In this document: piece by piece, positions 50,934 through 59,480 of the stretch
Layout: each line of letters starts with the position of its first letter
How positions within the stretch are numbered: the stretch's first letter is position 1
Source: DASSFG01 sp035550375
GTDB lineage: Bacteria; Planctomycetota; Planctomycetia; Pirellulales; JAICIG01
Length of the DNA: 64,000 bases
Direction of reading: 5' to 3'
Assembly (NCBI GenBank): GCA_035550375.1
Contig: DASZPH010000066.1
Span: 124,001 to 188,000, forward strand
Made by a program: the position numbers and the translations under genes
Notes under the pieces: generated by a model
Databases searched by the model: none
The model's input: the letters and a program-made list of their open reading frames with translations, nothing else
What the model was told of the DNA's origin: nothing

Positions 50934-51905
50934 CTATTTGATCGCCGTGACGATCTCGCGCACAAAATTGACCGACGGCTCGCCCCCCTTGCCGCTCAGC
51001 TCGGGCGGAATGTATCGCACGGCCTCGCGAGGCCTCTCGGGCGTGCGAAAGTTGTCTCCCTTTTGCCAGATGGGCCGCTGCTCGTTGATGCCGCCGAACT
51101 CGCGCGTGCCGGCGACCCGGCAGGGGAACCAATAGCCGTCCCCGTCTTCGTCTTGAAGATAAAACTCCGGGTAGCAGTACTTGGGCACCCAGACGGTGCG
51201 GGCCGGGATTTCGCTCGCGCGGCACAGCGCGATGAACAGCCAACAAAGCCCCTCGTGGTTGCTCGCCTTGTCGCGCAAGGTCTGCATCGCGCCCGGCTGC
51301 GGCTGTTTGTCGCGGTTCTCGATGTTGTTCCGCACCCAGTCGAAAAGGGCCTCCGCCTTTTGCCAGTCGTTGGTCGATTCGCTCGTGCCGGACAGAATCC
51401 TCTTGGCCAGGGCCTTGATCTTGCCGTGCTGGCTTTCGATGCCCGGGCTGGGCGCCAGGTAGGAACGCACGTCCTTGGGCAGTTTCTTGGGGTCGGCCTT
51501 GACGAGCTTGCTGGGGTCGTCGGGAGGCAGCAGGGCCTGCCGCGTGATCTCGTAGGTGACGAGCACGGCCGCCTCTTGTCCGGCCGGCAATTGGGGAATG
51601 TTCACCACCATTTGCTGCACGTTGTCCACCGTGCGATGGCCGATCTTGGTGGCCAGAGGCGAAAAATCTTCGTCGACCACCTTCACCTCCTGTTCGAGCC
51701 AGTCCCCCGGCAAGGCGACCGAACCGGTCAGGCCGGCACAGGGTCCCGACCTGGCCGTCACCACCAGGCCGATCTTCCAACGCTCCACGGTTTTTTCCTT
51801 GGCCAGCTTGGGTCCGTTGCCAAAGTCGTCGTCGGTGAACACCTGTGCCGTCGCGCGGCTGGACAGGCAAAGCACGGCCGTCAGGCAGAGAAAAAGTCGT
51901 ATCAT
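50934..51905 (-). CDS. Secreted transglutaminase-like protein lacking the usual His and Asp
   Basis: 323 residues with a signal peptide ending near RATAQ. The fold is recognisable: ALFDWVRNNIENRDK, then the nucleophile loop NHEGLCWLFIALCRASEIPAR with the expected Cys, and PEFYLQDEDGDGYWFPC where enzymes normally have HxWxEVYxxGxGWxxxD. Here the position of the catalytic His is Tyr (YCYPEF), and the Asp position is Pro/Cys. So the triad appears incomplete and the protein may be a binding protein rather than an active enzyme. A conserved planctomycete variant with HCYPEF is what I recall; this one has lost the His. Confidence 0.8.
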   Translation of the reverse strand: MIRLFLCLTAVLCLSSRATAQVFTDDDFGNGPKLAKEKTVERWKIGLVVTARSGPCAGLTGSVALPGDWLEQEVKVVDEDFSPLATKIGHRTVDNVQQMVVNIPQLPAGQEAAVLVTYEITRQALLPPDDPSKLVKADPKKLPKDVRSYLAPSPGIESQHGKIKALAKRILSGTSESTNDWQKAEALFDWVRNNIENRDKQPQPGAMQTLRDKASNHEGLCWLFIALCRASEIPARTVWVPKYCYPEFYLQDEDGDGYWFPCRVAGTREFGGINEQRPIWQKGDNFRTPERPREAVRYIPPELSGKGGEPSVNFVREIVTAIK

Positions 51906-51991
51906 GGCGCCTCCAGGAGTGTCCGCTTCCAGTCTAATTCGCGGCCCGGGGCGATGCGCCGAGTTTCCTGTTTTCGGCCGAAATCGGCGAC

Positions 51992-53365
51992 TTACGATTC
52001 GCCGAGCGTCGACTTGCGGCGCAGGATGTGATGATAGTGCTGGGCGAAACGGTGGGCCTCGTCGCGGACGTACTGCAGCAGGCGCAGCGCGTAGGCGTGG
52101 CGGCTGAGCCGCAGGGGCTCGTCGGCGCCGGCCACATAAATCTCTTCCTCGCGCTTGGCCAGCGAGATCACCGTGGGGGGCTCGATGCCGAGCGTCTCGA
52201 AGGCCGCCAGGCCGGCGTTGAGCTGCCCCTTGCCGCCGTCGATCAGGAGCAGGTCGGGAAACGCCTCCTGCTCGGCGCTGAGCCGCTGAAAACGCCGGGC
52301 CACCACCTCGTGGATGCTGGCGAAATCGTCGACGCCGGCCACCGACCGGATCTTGTACCGCTTGTACCCCGGCTTGAAGGGCAGCCCGTCGATGAACTGC
52401 ACCAGGCTGGCGACCGTTTCGTCGCCACCCAGGTGCGCGATGTCGACGCCCTCCACCACCCGCGGCGTTTCGGCCAGCTTCAACACCTTTTTCAGCCCGG
52501 CCAGCCCTTTCTTGGGGTCGATGTAAAAGACCTCGGGCTGGACGTGCGTGTCGAGTTCGCCCCGCTCGTCGAGCGTCTCAAGCATGCGGATTTCGTCGCG
52601 TAGCCGCGCGGCCTGCTCAAACCGCAGCTCCTTGGCGGCGGCCGTCATTTCCGCGCGCATCTGTTTCAAGAGCGACCCCTTCTTTCCCTCCAGAAACATC
52701 TTCAAACGGTTGATGTCGCGGCGGTACTCTTCCTTGCTGATCCGCAGGTTGCACGGCGCGGTGCACTGGTTGATGCTGGCCAGGAGGCAGGGGCGAAACC
52801 AGCGCCATTTCTCGTCCCCCTCGTCGATGTCGAGGGAACACGTGCGGAACTTGAAGATCTTCTGCAGCACCTGAATGGCCCCGCGCAGGCCGCTGGCGCT
52901 GGCGAAAGGGCCGTAGAGCTTTGTGCCCCGTTCGCTCGGTTCGCGGGTGAATTCGACCCGCGGAAAATCTTCTCGCGTGTAGATTTCGAGGTAGGGGAAC
53001 GTTTTGTCGTCTTTCAGCTCCTGGTTGAACTTCGGCTGGACGTCCTTGACGAGGCGGGCCTCGGCGAGCAGGGCGTCGACTTCGCTTTCGGCCGGCAGGA
53101 AATCGATGTCGGCGATCTCGCGCACCAGTTCGGCCGTGCGACGGTCGAGCGCGGCGGCCTTCAAAAAATAGCTGCCGGCGCGGGCACGCAGGTTCTTGGC
53201 CTTGCCGACGTAAATCACGCGGCCGGCGGCGTCTTTCATCAAATAGACGCCTGGCGACGGGGGAAACTCGCGGACCTTGGCCGCGGCCTGCCGAAAGCCG
53301 GGCGTCTGCCCGCGATCGCTGCTGGCCTCGAGAAGCTGTTGTTGGAGATCGGTCTCTTCAGACAT
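51992..53365 (-). CDS. uvrC: Excinuclease ABC subunit C-like, without HhH tail
   Basis: 457 residues; UvrC is usually near 600. The GIY-YIG nuclease domain (SPGVYLMKDAAGRVIYVGKAKNL) incises 3' of damage. Then come the four Cys of the iron-sulfur site (C in FRTCSLD, RPCLLASINQC, TAPC), a UVR helix pair (ELRFEQAARLRDEI) that contacts UvrB, and the RNaseH-like endonuclease (VEGVDIAHLGG; LLLIDGGKGQL) for 5' incision. It stops soon after HRFAQHYHHILRRK, where the (HhH)2 DNA-binding domain should begin. The natural stop is not caused by a frameshift visible here. UvrA and UvrB are not in the window. Confidence 0.95.
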   Translation of the reverse strand: MSEETDLQQQLLEASSDRGQTPGFRQAAAKVREFPPSPGVYLMKDAAGRVIYVGKAKNLRARAGSYFLKAAALDRRTAELVREIADIDFLPAESEVDALLAEARLVKDVQPKFNQELKDDKTFPYLEIYTREDFPRVEFTREPSERGTKLYGPFASASGLRGAIQVLQKIFKFRTCSLDIDEGDEKWRWFRPCLLASINQCTAPCNLRISKEEYRRDINRLKMFLEGKKGSLLKQMRAEMTAAAKELRFEQAARLRDEIRMLETLDERGELDTHVQPEVFYIDPKKGLAGLKKVLKLAETPRVVEGVDIAHLGGDETVASLVQFIDGLPFKPGYKRYKIRSVAGVDDFASIHEVVARRFQRLSAEQEAFPDLLLIDGGKGQLNAGLAAFETLGIEPPTVISLAKREEEIYVAGADEPLRLSRHAYALRLLQYVRDEAHRFAQHYHHILRRKSTLGES

Positions 53366-53452
53366 GGCGATGAATCGATGAGCAATCCGTTACATCTCCA
53401 TTGTAGGCCGCCCGTCGCCGGGAAGAAGGCGAGGGAGGGGCGCGTCACCCGA

Positions 53453-54778
53453 TTACTCGTGCCGCAGTGCTTCGATCGGGTCGAGCGCCGCGGCCCGGCG
53501 CGCGGGGTAGAGGCCGAAGATAATCCCCACGGCCACGGCAATCCCGAACGCCAGCGGAATCGACCAGTTCACGACCGCCGGTTCCAGCTCTCGCACGACG
53601 TCGGGCAGGTTGCGCATCGCGCCGGGGAACAGGCCGGTTAGAGCGTTCCGCAGCAAGCGGATGGCCGGACGGCAGGTGAGACCGCCGACGATGCCCGTGA
53701 CGCCGCCGACGACCGACAGCACCACCGTTTCCATCAGGAACTGCCGGGCGATGTCGCGCTGCTTGGCCCCCAGCGCGCGGCGGATGCCGATCTCGCGCGT
53801 CCGCTCGGTGACCGTGGCCAGCATGATGTTCATGATGCCGATTCCGCCCACCAGCAGCGAGATGGCCGCAATCAAGCCCAGGAACAAAATGAACATCAGG
53901 CGGGTTGTCTTGGCCTGCTCGAGCAGCTCCAGCGGCACCGTCACGCCGAAGTCGGAGGACGGATGGTAGTCGGCCAGCGTGTTCTTGATGATCTCGGACG
54001 TGGGAAGCACGTGCTCGACGTCGTCGACCCTCAGGGTGATCTGGCTGAGCTGGACGATCTCCCCCTCGAACGAAGCGTTGCGCAGGGTGATCACCAGGTC
54101 GCCGATCCGCAGCCAGAGCGTGCTGATGGGAATGTAGACGTCGTGCGAGTAGTCCTGCGAATCGAGCGAGCCCCCGATGCCGGCCGACGGAGCCCGCTCG
54201 CGCGTGACGCCGATCACCACGTAGTAGTCGGTCTCCACCTTGACCGATTGCCCCAGCGGATCCTCGAACGGGAAGAGCCTGGCCGCTGTGCCGGCCGCCA
54301 GCACGCAGACGTTGGCGTGGTCCTGGAGGTCGGCGTCGGTGAGAAAACGGCCCTGCTCGATCTCGAGTCTTGTGGCCTGCGCGTAGTCGGGCGTGCAGCC
54401 GACCAGCCTGCCGTCGATCAGACGGTCCAGAAAGCGAAACTCTCGTCGCAGTTCGCGGACCGGAAAGGCACGCCGAATCGTGGGAATGGTTTCGCTGAGC
54501 CGGGCGAAATCGTCGCGGGTCAAGCCGTAAGGTACCGGCCCCTCGCGGCCGGCCAGCGTCTCGTTGGGGGGCTTGATCGAGCGCACGATGATGTTCTCGG
54601 CGCCCAGGCCCTCGATCTGCTTCTGCACGGCGGCGCTGATCCCGTTGCCGATCGCCAGCAGCCAGATGACGCTCGCTACGCCGATGAACATGCCCACCAC
54701 GGTGAGCAGCGATCGCAACGGGTGCAGCAGCAGGTTTTTTACGCCGAGCGACCAGGTTCGCAGCCAGAAGACGTTCAT
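53453..54778 (-). CDS. MacB-like ABC transporter permease, without ATPase domain
   Basis: 441 residues. An N-terminal helix (LRSLLTVVGMFIGVASVIWLLA) and a long periplasmic loop are followed by three C-terminal helices: LMFILFLGLIAAISLLVGGIGIMNIMLATVTERTREIGIRRALGA, AVGIIFGLYPARRAAALDPIEALRHE at the end. The RREIGIRRALGA motif is the MacB / FtsX family hallmark. MacB normally has an ATPase fused or adjacent; none is next to it here. It overlaps the adaptor gene by 4 bases, so they are one operon. Substrates of MacAB-like pairs include toxins, antibiotics and lipoproteins. Confidence 0.93.
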   Translation of the reverse strand: MNVFWLRTWSLGVKNLLLHPLRSLLTVVGMFIGVASVIWLLAIGNGISAAVQKQIEGLGAENIIVRSIKPPNETLAGREGPVPYGLTRDDFARLSETIPTIRRAFPVRELRREFRFLDRLIDGRLVGCTPDYAQATRLEIEQGRFLTDADLQDHANVCVLAAGTAARLFPFEDPLGQSVKVETDYYVVIGVTRERAPSAGIGGSLDSQDYSHDVYIPISTLWLRIGDLVITLRNASFEGEIVQLSQITLRVDDVEHVLPTSEIIKNTLADYHPSSDFGVTVPLELLEQAKTTRLMFILFLGLIAAISLLVGGIGIMNIMLATVTERTREIGIRRALGAKQRDIARQFLMETVVLSVVGGVTGIVGGLTCRPAIRLLRNALTGLFPGAMRNLPDVVRELEPAVVNWSIPLAFGIAVAVGIIFGLYPARRAAALDPIEALRHE

Positions 54779-56319
54779 CCGCCCGCGCCCGCGTTGGCGG
54801 CCGGTCCCGAGTCGGCCGCCGGCTTGCCCGCCGCGTCGGCCGGCTGCGCGCTGGACTGCGAAGCTTGCTCTTCGCTCTTGGTCTCGTGGGAAGCGATCTT
54901 GGGCACTTCAAGGTCGACGGCCGGCAGCCCTACTTCTTCCAGATGGGCGCGCGGGTTCATCACCACCTCTTGCCCGTCATTCAGCCCTTCGCGGATCACC
55001 AGAAACTTTTCGTTGGTCGAGCCGATCAGCACTTCGCGGGCCGCCAGCTTGCCCTGTGGATCTCGCACCAGGCAGTAGAACTTGTCGCCCCGTTCGACGA
55101 CCGCCTGCACGGGAACCTGCAGTACCTTTGGCAGCGTTTCCACGCGGATCGCCACATGCGCTGACATGCCGGGGCGAAGCGCCTGCGGCGGCTCGTTGAT
55201 CTCCACAAACGTCGCGTATTCCTTAACGTTGGCGTTGAACCAATTGTCGCTGCTCGGGTAGGGGTTGACCTTTATCACCCGGCCTTCGAGTGCCAGTCCC
55301 GGCAGCGCGTCGAGCTCGATCTTCACGCTCATGCCGGCCTTGACCCGATCGACCCGCGCCTCGCTGATCCGCGCCTTCACCTGCATCTTTTTGGGGTCGG
55401 GCAGGCGGATGATGACTTGCTGTTCCCGCACGCGCGTCCCGGGGCGGATGGCGTTGTCGCCGTTCGATCGCCAGCGTTCCATCTCGGCGTAGACGACTTG
55501 CCCGTCGATGGGCGCCTTGATCGTGCATTTATCGAGCTGTTTTTCGATGTGGGCCAGCTTTTCCAGCTCCACCTCGTGCTTGGCGCGTTCGGCGGTGACT
55601 TTGGTCTCGGCCGTCCGGATGTCGGTTTCATGCTCCTTCACGGTCTTGGCCTTGGTGAAATTGCGCAGCACGTCGAGTTTGATCTGGGCCACATCCAGTT
55701 CCTTGCGATACTTGTCGACGGCAAACTGGTCGGCCTCGAACTTGGTCCGGTCGATGTAGCCTCGCGACCACATCTTGCGGCTGTGCTTCAGGCAGCTCTC
55801 GGCGCGGCGGATATTTTCCTCGGCCACGAGCAGTTCGCTTTCCAGCTCGGCCTCTTCCTGCTTGAAGGTGCCTTCCTCGTATTCCTGCTTTGCGATCCGC
55901 AGCGCCTCCAGGTCGTTCTGGGCCTCGGCCAGGGCGGCCTCGCTGGTGCTTACGTCGATGAGTTGCTTGGCGCGATCCGTGCGTAACACCGCGTCGTCCA
56001 ACTTGACCAGGAAGTCGCCCGCCTTGACGAGCGTTCCCTCGGCGACGATTTCGATGATCCGCACCCCCTCTGCGTTCTGCGATTGCACCTCGCACACGAC
56101 ATTCACGTTGGCGGAGCTTTCGACCTCGCCTCGCTCCACCACGTCGTGAACGAAGGCGCCCGTTCGGGCGCGCTCGACGATGAGCTGAGCATGGGGAGCA
56201 GGCCAGAGAGCGCCGCGAAGTGACCATCCGCCGGCTGAAATGGCCGTCACCGTCGCGGCGATTACGACTACCGATCGCCAGCGAGCGCGCTTGCCGACGG
56301 ACGTCCGATTCGACTGCAT
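54775..56319 (-). CDS. MacA/HlyD-like efflux adaptor
   Basis: 514 residues from the ATG at 56319; a GTG at 56334 would add five. An N-terminal anchor helix (VVVIAATVTAISAGGWSL), a lipoyl-like half (VRIIEIVAEGTLVKAGDFLVKLDD), a long coiled-coil hairpin (about 120-290), then TIKAPIDGQVVYAEM, a beta-barrel (MSVKIELDALPGLALEGRVIKV) and a Glu/Ala-rich C-terminal tail. The adaptor couples an inner-membrane ABC permease to an outer-membrane channel. Operon with the MacB-like permease downstream supports this. Confidence 0.92.
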   Translation of the reverse strand: MQSNRTSVGKRARWRSVVVIAATVTAISAGGWSLRGALWPAPHAQLIVERARTGAFVHDVVERGEVESSANVNVVCEVQSQNAEGVRIIEIVAEGTLVKAGDFLVKLDDAVLRTDRAKQLIDVSTSEAALAEAQNDLEALRIAKQEYEEGTFKQEEAELESELLVAEENIRRAESCLKHSRKMWSRGYIDRTKFEADQFAVDKYRKELDVAQIKLDVLRNFTKAKTVKEHETDIRTAETKVTAERAKHEVELEKLAHIEKQLDKCTIKAPIDGQVVYAEMERWRSNGDNAIRPGTRVREQQVIIRLPDPKKMQVKARISEARVDRVKAGMSVKIELDALPGLALEGRVIKVNPYPSSDNWFNANVKEYATFVEINEPPQALRPGMSAHVAIRVETLPKVLQVPVQAVVERGDKFYCLVRDPQGKLAAREVLIGSTNEKFLVIREGLNDGQEVVMNPRAHLEEVGLPAVDLEVPKIASHETKSEEQASQSSAQPADAAGKPAADSGPAANAGAGG

Positions 56320-56441
56320 ACCGTTACCCTTCACGGCATCCCAGAGTGCAAAACGTCACGAAGCCATGTGAAACGGAACGATTTTACGTCGCCCACAAGC
56401 GCGTGTCATCAGCAGAGCGCCAAACCATGTTGGAGGCGGCG

Positions 56442-57398
56442 TTACCGCACGTACCGATACGTGCCGCCCGACACCTGCGAGATGGCTTTCAGCATCGGTT
56501 CTCCCTTGCGGCTGGCGAAACCGATGGTGTGAACGGGAATCCGCTGGAAAATCTGAAATTGCGACACGGTTTGGGCGAGCGCCGGATCAAACTTGCCGTC
56601 GCTGAGCAGGTAGACCGCGTCGGGTTTCATGGCCAGGGCCACCGTCAAGGCCGGCGCGGGGTTTGTCTCGCCGCCGCAGTGGACCGTCTTCAGCCAATCG
56701 GCAACCGACTGCACGTTGGCCGGACTGGCGGCCGCCATCCCGAGCGACGGCATGAGGGTCGCGCCACTGTTGAACAAGACCACGTAGAACGATTGGTCGG
56801 GGTGCAGCTTCTCGATCGACTGGTACAGTTCGGCTCGGGCCCGGCGAAAACGGCTTCCCGACATGCTGCCGGAGATATCGACCACAAACACGAATTTGCG
56901 CCCCTCGGCCTCGACGCCGTAAAAGCTCGCCCCGCGCCCCAGCCTGCCCCGCGCCTCGGTGCCCTTTTCGTCGATTTCCGTCGCCACTTGGGCGAGGGTG
57001 CCCGCCAACTTTGACCCAGCTTTTCCGTTCGACAGATCGGCCGGTGACGCCATGTTCCGGCTGAGCCACTCGGCGATGGCCGGGTTTTCTGCCTGGGGCT
57101 CTGCGGCGACTTCGTCCGGGTCGGCCGGCGATTCGATCCGGCGGTCAGACGTTTCAGGCGACGCTTGCGTCAGAAGCTCGGGCTCGATGGCCGCCAGCTC
57201 GTCGCTTGCCGATACGGTGAGAGCGGGCTGCGAGCGAATCGTGTCGCGCAGTCCGCCCCCGCCGACAACCATCGCCATCGTTATCAGGGCGGCCGCGTGC
57301 CCCGCGCCGCTCGCCAGGCAGGCGCGCACCGCCGGCGACGAGTCGACCAGAATATGGCCGCAACGACCGACGATTTGACCAAGGTTGCAAGCGCGCAT
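56442..57398 (-). CDS. VWA-domain protein
   Basis: 318 residues from the ATG at 57398 (MRACNLG); an ATG at 57452 in the same frame is possible. A hydrophobic stretch near the N-terminus (AALITMAMVVGG) and an acidic linker precede the von Willebrand A domain: KFVFVVDISGSMSGSRF with the MIDAS DxSxS, then FYVVLFNSG, VYLLSDGKFD and IPVHTIGFAS. MIDAS residues are intact, so a Mg2+-dependent protein contact is likely. Planctomycetes have many such proteins of unknown function. It is upstream of the adaptor gene on the same strand, with about 120 bases between. Confidence 0.88.
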   Translation of the reverse strand: MRACNLGQIVGRCGHILVDSSPAVRACLASGAGHAAALITMAMVVGGGGLRDTIRSQPALTVSASDELAAIEPELLTQASPETSDRRIESPADPDEVAAEPQAENPAIAEWLSRNMASPADLSNGKAGSKLAGTLAQVATEIDEKGTEARGRLGRGASFYGVEAEGRKFVFVVDISGSMSGSRFRRARAELYQSIEKLHPDQSFYVVLFNSGATLMPSLGMAAASPANVQSVADWLKTVHCGGETNPAPALTVALAMKPDAVYLLSDGKFDPALAQTVSQFQIFQRIPVHTIGFASRKGEPMLKAISQVSGGTYRYVR

Positions 57399-57646
57399 CG
57401 CTACCCGTTTTTGCGTGTCGCGAACACCTGAATGTCGCACACAGCACGACATTCGGCGCTGTAACCTGCCATTACAAGCAGTGATACGGCTTGGGTCAAC
57501 GAAAATCTGGCCCAGGAGCCCCTCCGCCCGCTCGCTCTGCCAGCGGATTCGGGGGTAATGGCGAGTTCACGGCCGCAATTCTATCCCCCGACGTTGCACG
57601 ATAAAATGCGCGCTGGTCACCGGGATCGCAAAACGGAGGAGTCGGC

Positions 57647-58654
57647 ATGCCCAGCAACGTCTCGCCCCAACTCATTTTCGACACTCTGAACGCCTTTCAG
57701 CGCTCGGCGGCGTTGAAGGCGGCCATCGAGATCGATCTCTTCACGGCCATCGCCACCGGGCACGACCGCGCCAACTCGCTTGCCTCGGCCTGCGGCGCCG
57801 CGGAGCGCGGCGTGCGCATCCTGGCGGATTTTCTGGTCGTGAGCGGCCTCTTGACCAAGTCAGAAGATCGGTGGGCACTCACCGCCGACTCGGCCATGTT
57901 CCTCGATCGCCGATCGCCGGCCTACTTGGGCAGGGCGATCGAGTTCATCGGGTCGGACGACCATCGCCGACGCTTCGAGAACCTCAAGGCCGTCGTCAAC
58001 GCGGGGGGAGCGCCGGCTGACGACGAAAGCGTTCTCGTCCCGGAATACGACGCCTGGGTCGACTTCGCCCGCGGCATGGCCGGCGTCATGGCCATGCCGG
58101 CCGGGCTGCTCGCCCAACGCGTCGCCGCTGAGAACCCGGCCGCCATCAAGGTGCTCGACATTGCGGCCGGTCACGGACTCTTCGGCGTTTCTGTGGCTCG
58201 CCACAATGCCCAAGCGACGATCGTCGCGGTCGACTGGCCGAACGTGCTCAGCGTGGCGGCGGAGAACGCCCAGCAGGCCGGCGTACACGACCGGCATCGG
58301 CTTTTGCCGGGCAGCGCTTTCGACGTTGATTTTGGCGGCGGCTACGACGTGGTTCTGCTCACCAACTTTTTGCACCATTTCGATCGCGCGGCCATCGACC
58401 TGGTGATGCGCAAGGTGCACGCCGCGCTCAAGCCGGGCGGCCGCGCCTACGTGCTGGAATTTGTGCCCAACGATGACCGCGTGACCCCGGCCACTTCCGC
58501 CGGATTTGCCTTGGTGATGCTTGCCACGACCCCCGCCGGCGACGCCTACACATTTGCCGAATATGAGCAGATGTTCTCCGCCGCCGGTTTCACGCGCAGC
58601 GAATGCTCGAATCTCGAACCGACGATGCAACAGGTAATCGTGACACATCGCTGA
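57647..58654 (+). CDS. SAM-dependent O-methyltransferase-like protein
   Basis: 335 residues, with ggagg just upstream. The N-terminal winged-helix dimerisation part (QRSAALKAAIEIDLFTAI; ERGVRILADFLVVSGLL) and the Rossmann part (VLDIAAGHGLFGVSVAR; VAVDWPNVLSVA; DVVLLTNFLHHFD) match the plant-COMT / acetylserotonin O-methyltransferase type. The His in LHHFD is at the usual catalytic region. The substrate, probably a small aromatic or polyketide-like hydroxyl, is unknown. It converges on the spherulin gene. Confidence 0.92.
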   Translation: MPSNVSPQLIFDTLNAFQRSAALKAAIEIDLFTAIATGHDRANSLASACGAAERGVRILADFLVVSGLLTKSEDRWALTADSAMFLDRRSPAYLGRAIEFIGSDDHRRRFENLKAVVNAGGAPADDESVLVPEYDAWVDFARGMAGVMAMPAGLLAQRVAAENPAAIKVLDIAAGHGLFGVSVARHNAQATIVAVDWPNVLSVAAENAQQAGVHDRHRLLPGSAFDVDFGGGYDVVLLTNFLHHFDRAAIDLVMRKVHAALKPGGRAYVLEFVPNDDRVTPATSAGFALVMLATTPAGDAYTFAEYEQMFSAAGFTRSECSNLEPTMQQVIVTHR

Positions 58655-58679
58655 CAATCAGCCGAGTCGGCCGGCCGCG

Positions 58680-59480
58680 TCACTTTCGTCTGACCCCGTT
58701 TACCTCCCGAACGGCCGCCACCTCGTTGTCCCAGTACGTCGGCAGCCGGTCCCAAGGGTTCACGCCGTTGTCGTCGGTAGCGTAGAAATAACCCAGGTGC
58801 AGATCGACCGCGCGCCGCAGACGCTCGCTCATCTGTTGTGCGTCGCGCGTATCGTAGGGCAAGGCCGCCGAGCGCCGCCGCTCGGCGTCGCCCCAGCCGG
58901 CAGCGGGCGCGAACCGGTCGTACCCCTCGTGATGCTCGAAGACACAGATCGCGTCCGGGCATGAACCGGCGAAGTACGCCGCGTCGCAGGGCACGCCCGG
59001 ATTCGAGGCCACAAAGGCGCCTTTGATTTTGCGGCGAGCGTAGTCGAACGCCGCGCGGTAACGCTCTAACCGCGAGGCGTCGCCGGTCTGCTCGTCGAAG
59101 AAAATGCCTTCGACGGCCGGGTAGAACTGGCACCAACGGTCGATGTCGGCCTTGACTTGCTCGATCGACCGCTTCGCGTACTCCGTGCTCACATAGCCGA
59201 TCACCTTCACGCCAGCCTTGCTTGCGCGGGAGATAACCTCCACGTAGTTCGGGTCGAGCCGCTCACCCGGCCCGGTGGCCGGATTGGCGATGGCCACGAT
59301 CGGAACCTCTTTCGCGGCGGCGATCAGCTTGTCCCATTCCTTCAGCCCCTCGCCGGCCGGGTAGAAGTAGGCCGGTACGAAGAGCTTGACTTCGTCCGGC
59401 TTCGTCTGGGCGAGAACGTCGCCGCACAAGGCCGCCGGCGGCATGACCAGCAAACAGAACGCATAGATTTCACGTCGCAT
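58680..59480 (-). CDS. Secreted spherulation-specific family 4-like protein
   Basis: 266 residues from the ATG at 59480 (MRREIYAFCLLVMPP), a signal peptide. The frame back to 59762 lies within rarA. The mature part reads VKLFVPAYFYPAGEGLKEWDKLI, VPIVAIANPATGPGE, VKVIGYVSTEYAKRS and VEGIFFDEQTGD: a TIM-barrel of the spherulin-4 type (Ega3-like). Members include secreted glycoside hydrolases acting on galactosaminoglycan; whether this one is active is unknown, though the FFDEQ acidic residues are kept. It overlaps the rarA end by 11 bases. Confidence 0.88.
   Translation of the reverse strand: MRREIYAFCLLVMPPAALCGDVLAQTKPDEVKLFVPAYFYPAGEGLKEWDKLIAAAKEVPIVAIANPATGPGERLDPNYVEVISRASKAGVKVIGYVSTEYAKRSIEQVKADIDRWCQFYPAVEGIFFDEQTGDASRLERYRAAFDYARRKIKGAFVASNPGVPCDAAYFAGSCPDAICVFEHHEGYDRFAPAAGWGDAERRRSAALPYDTRDAQQMSERLRRAVDLHLGYFYATDDNGVNPWDRLPTYWDNEVAAVREVNGVRRK

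Noticed and set aside
53445..54911. 488-codon minus-strand frame overlapping the permease
   Set aside because: Another frame of the MacB-like permease gene; low-complexity Arg/Ala/Gly product.
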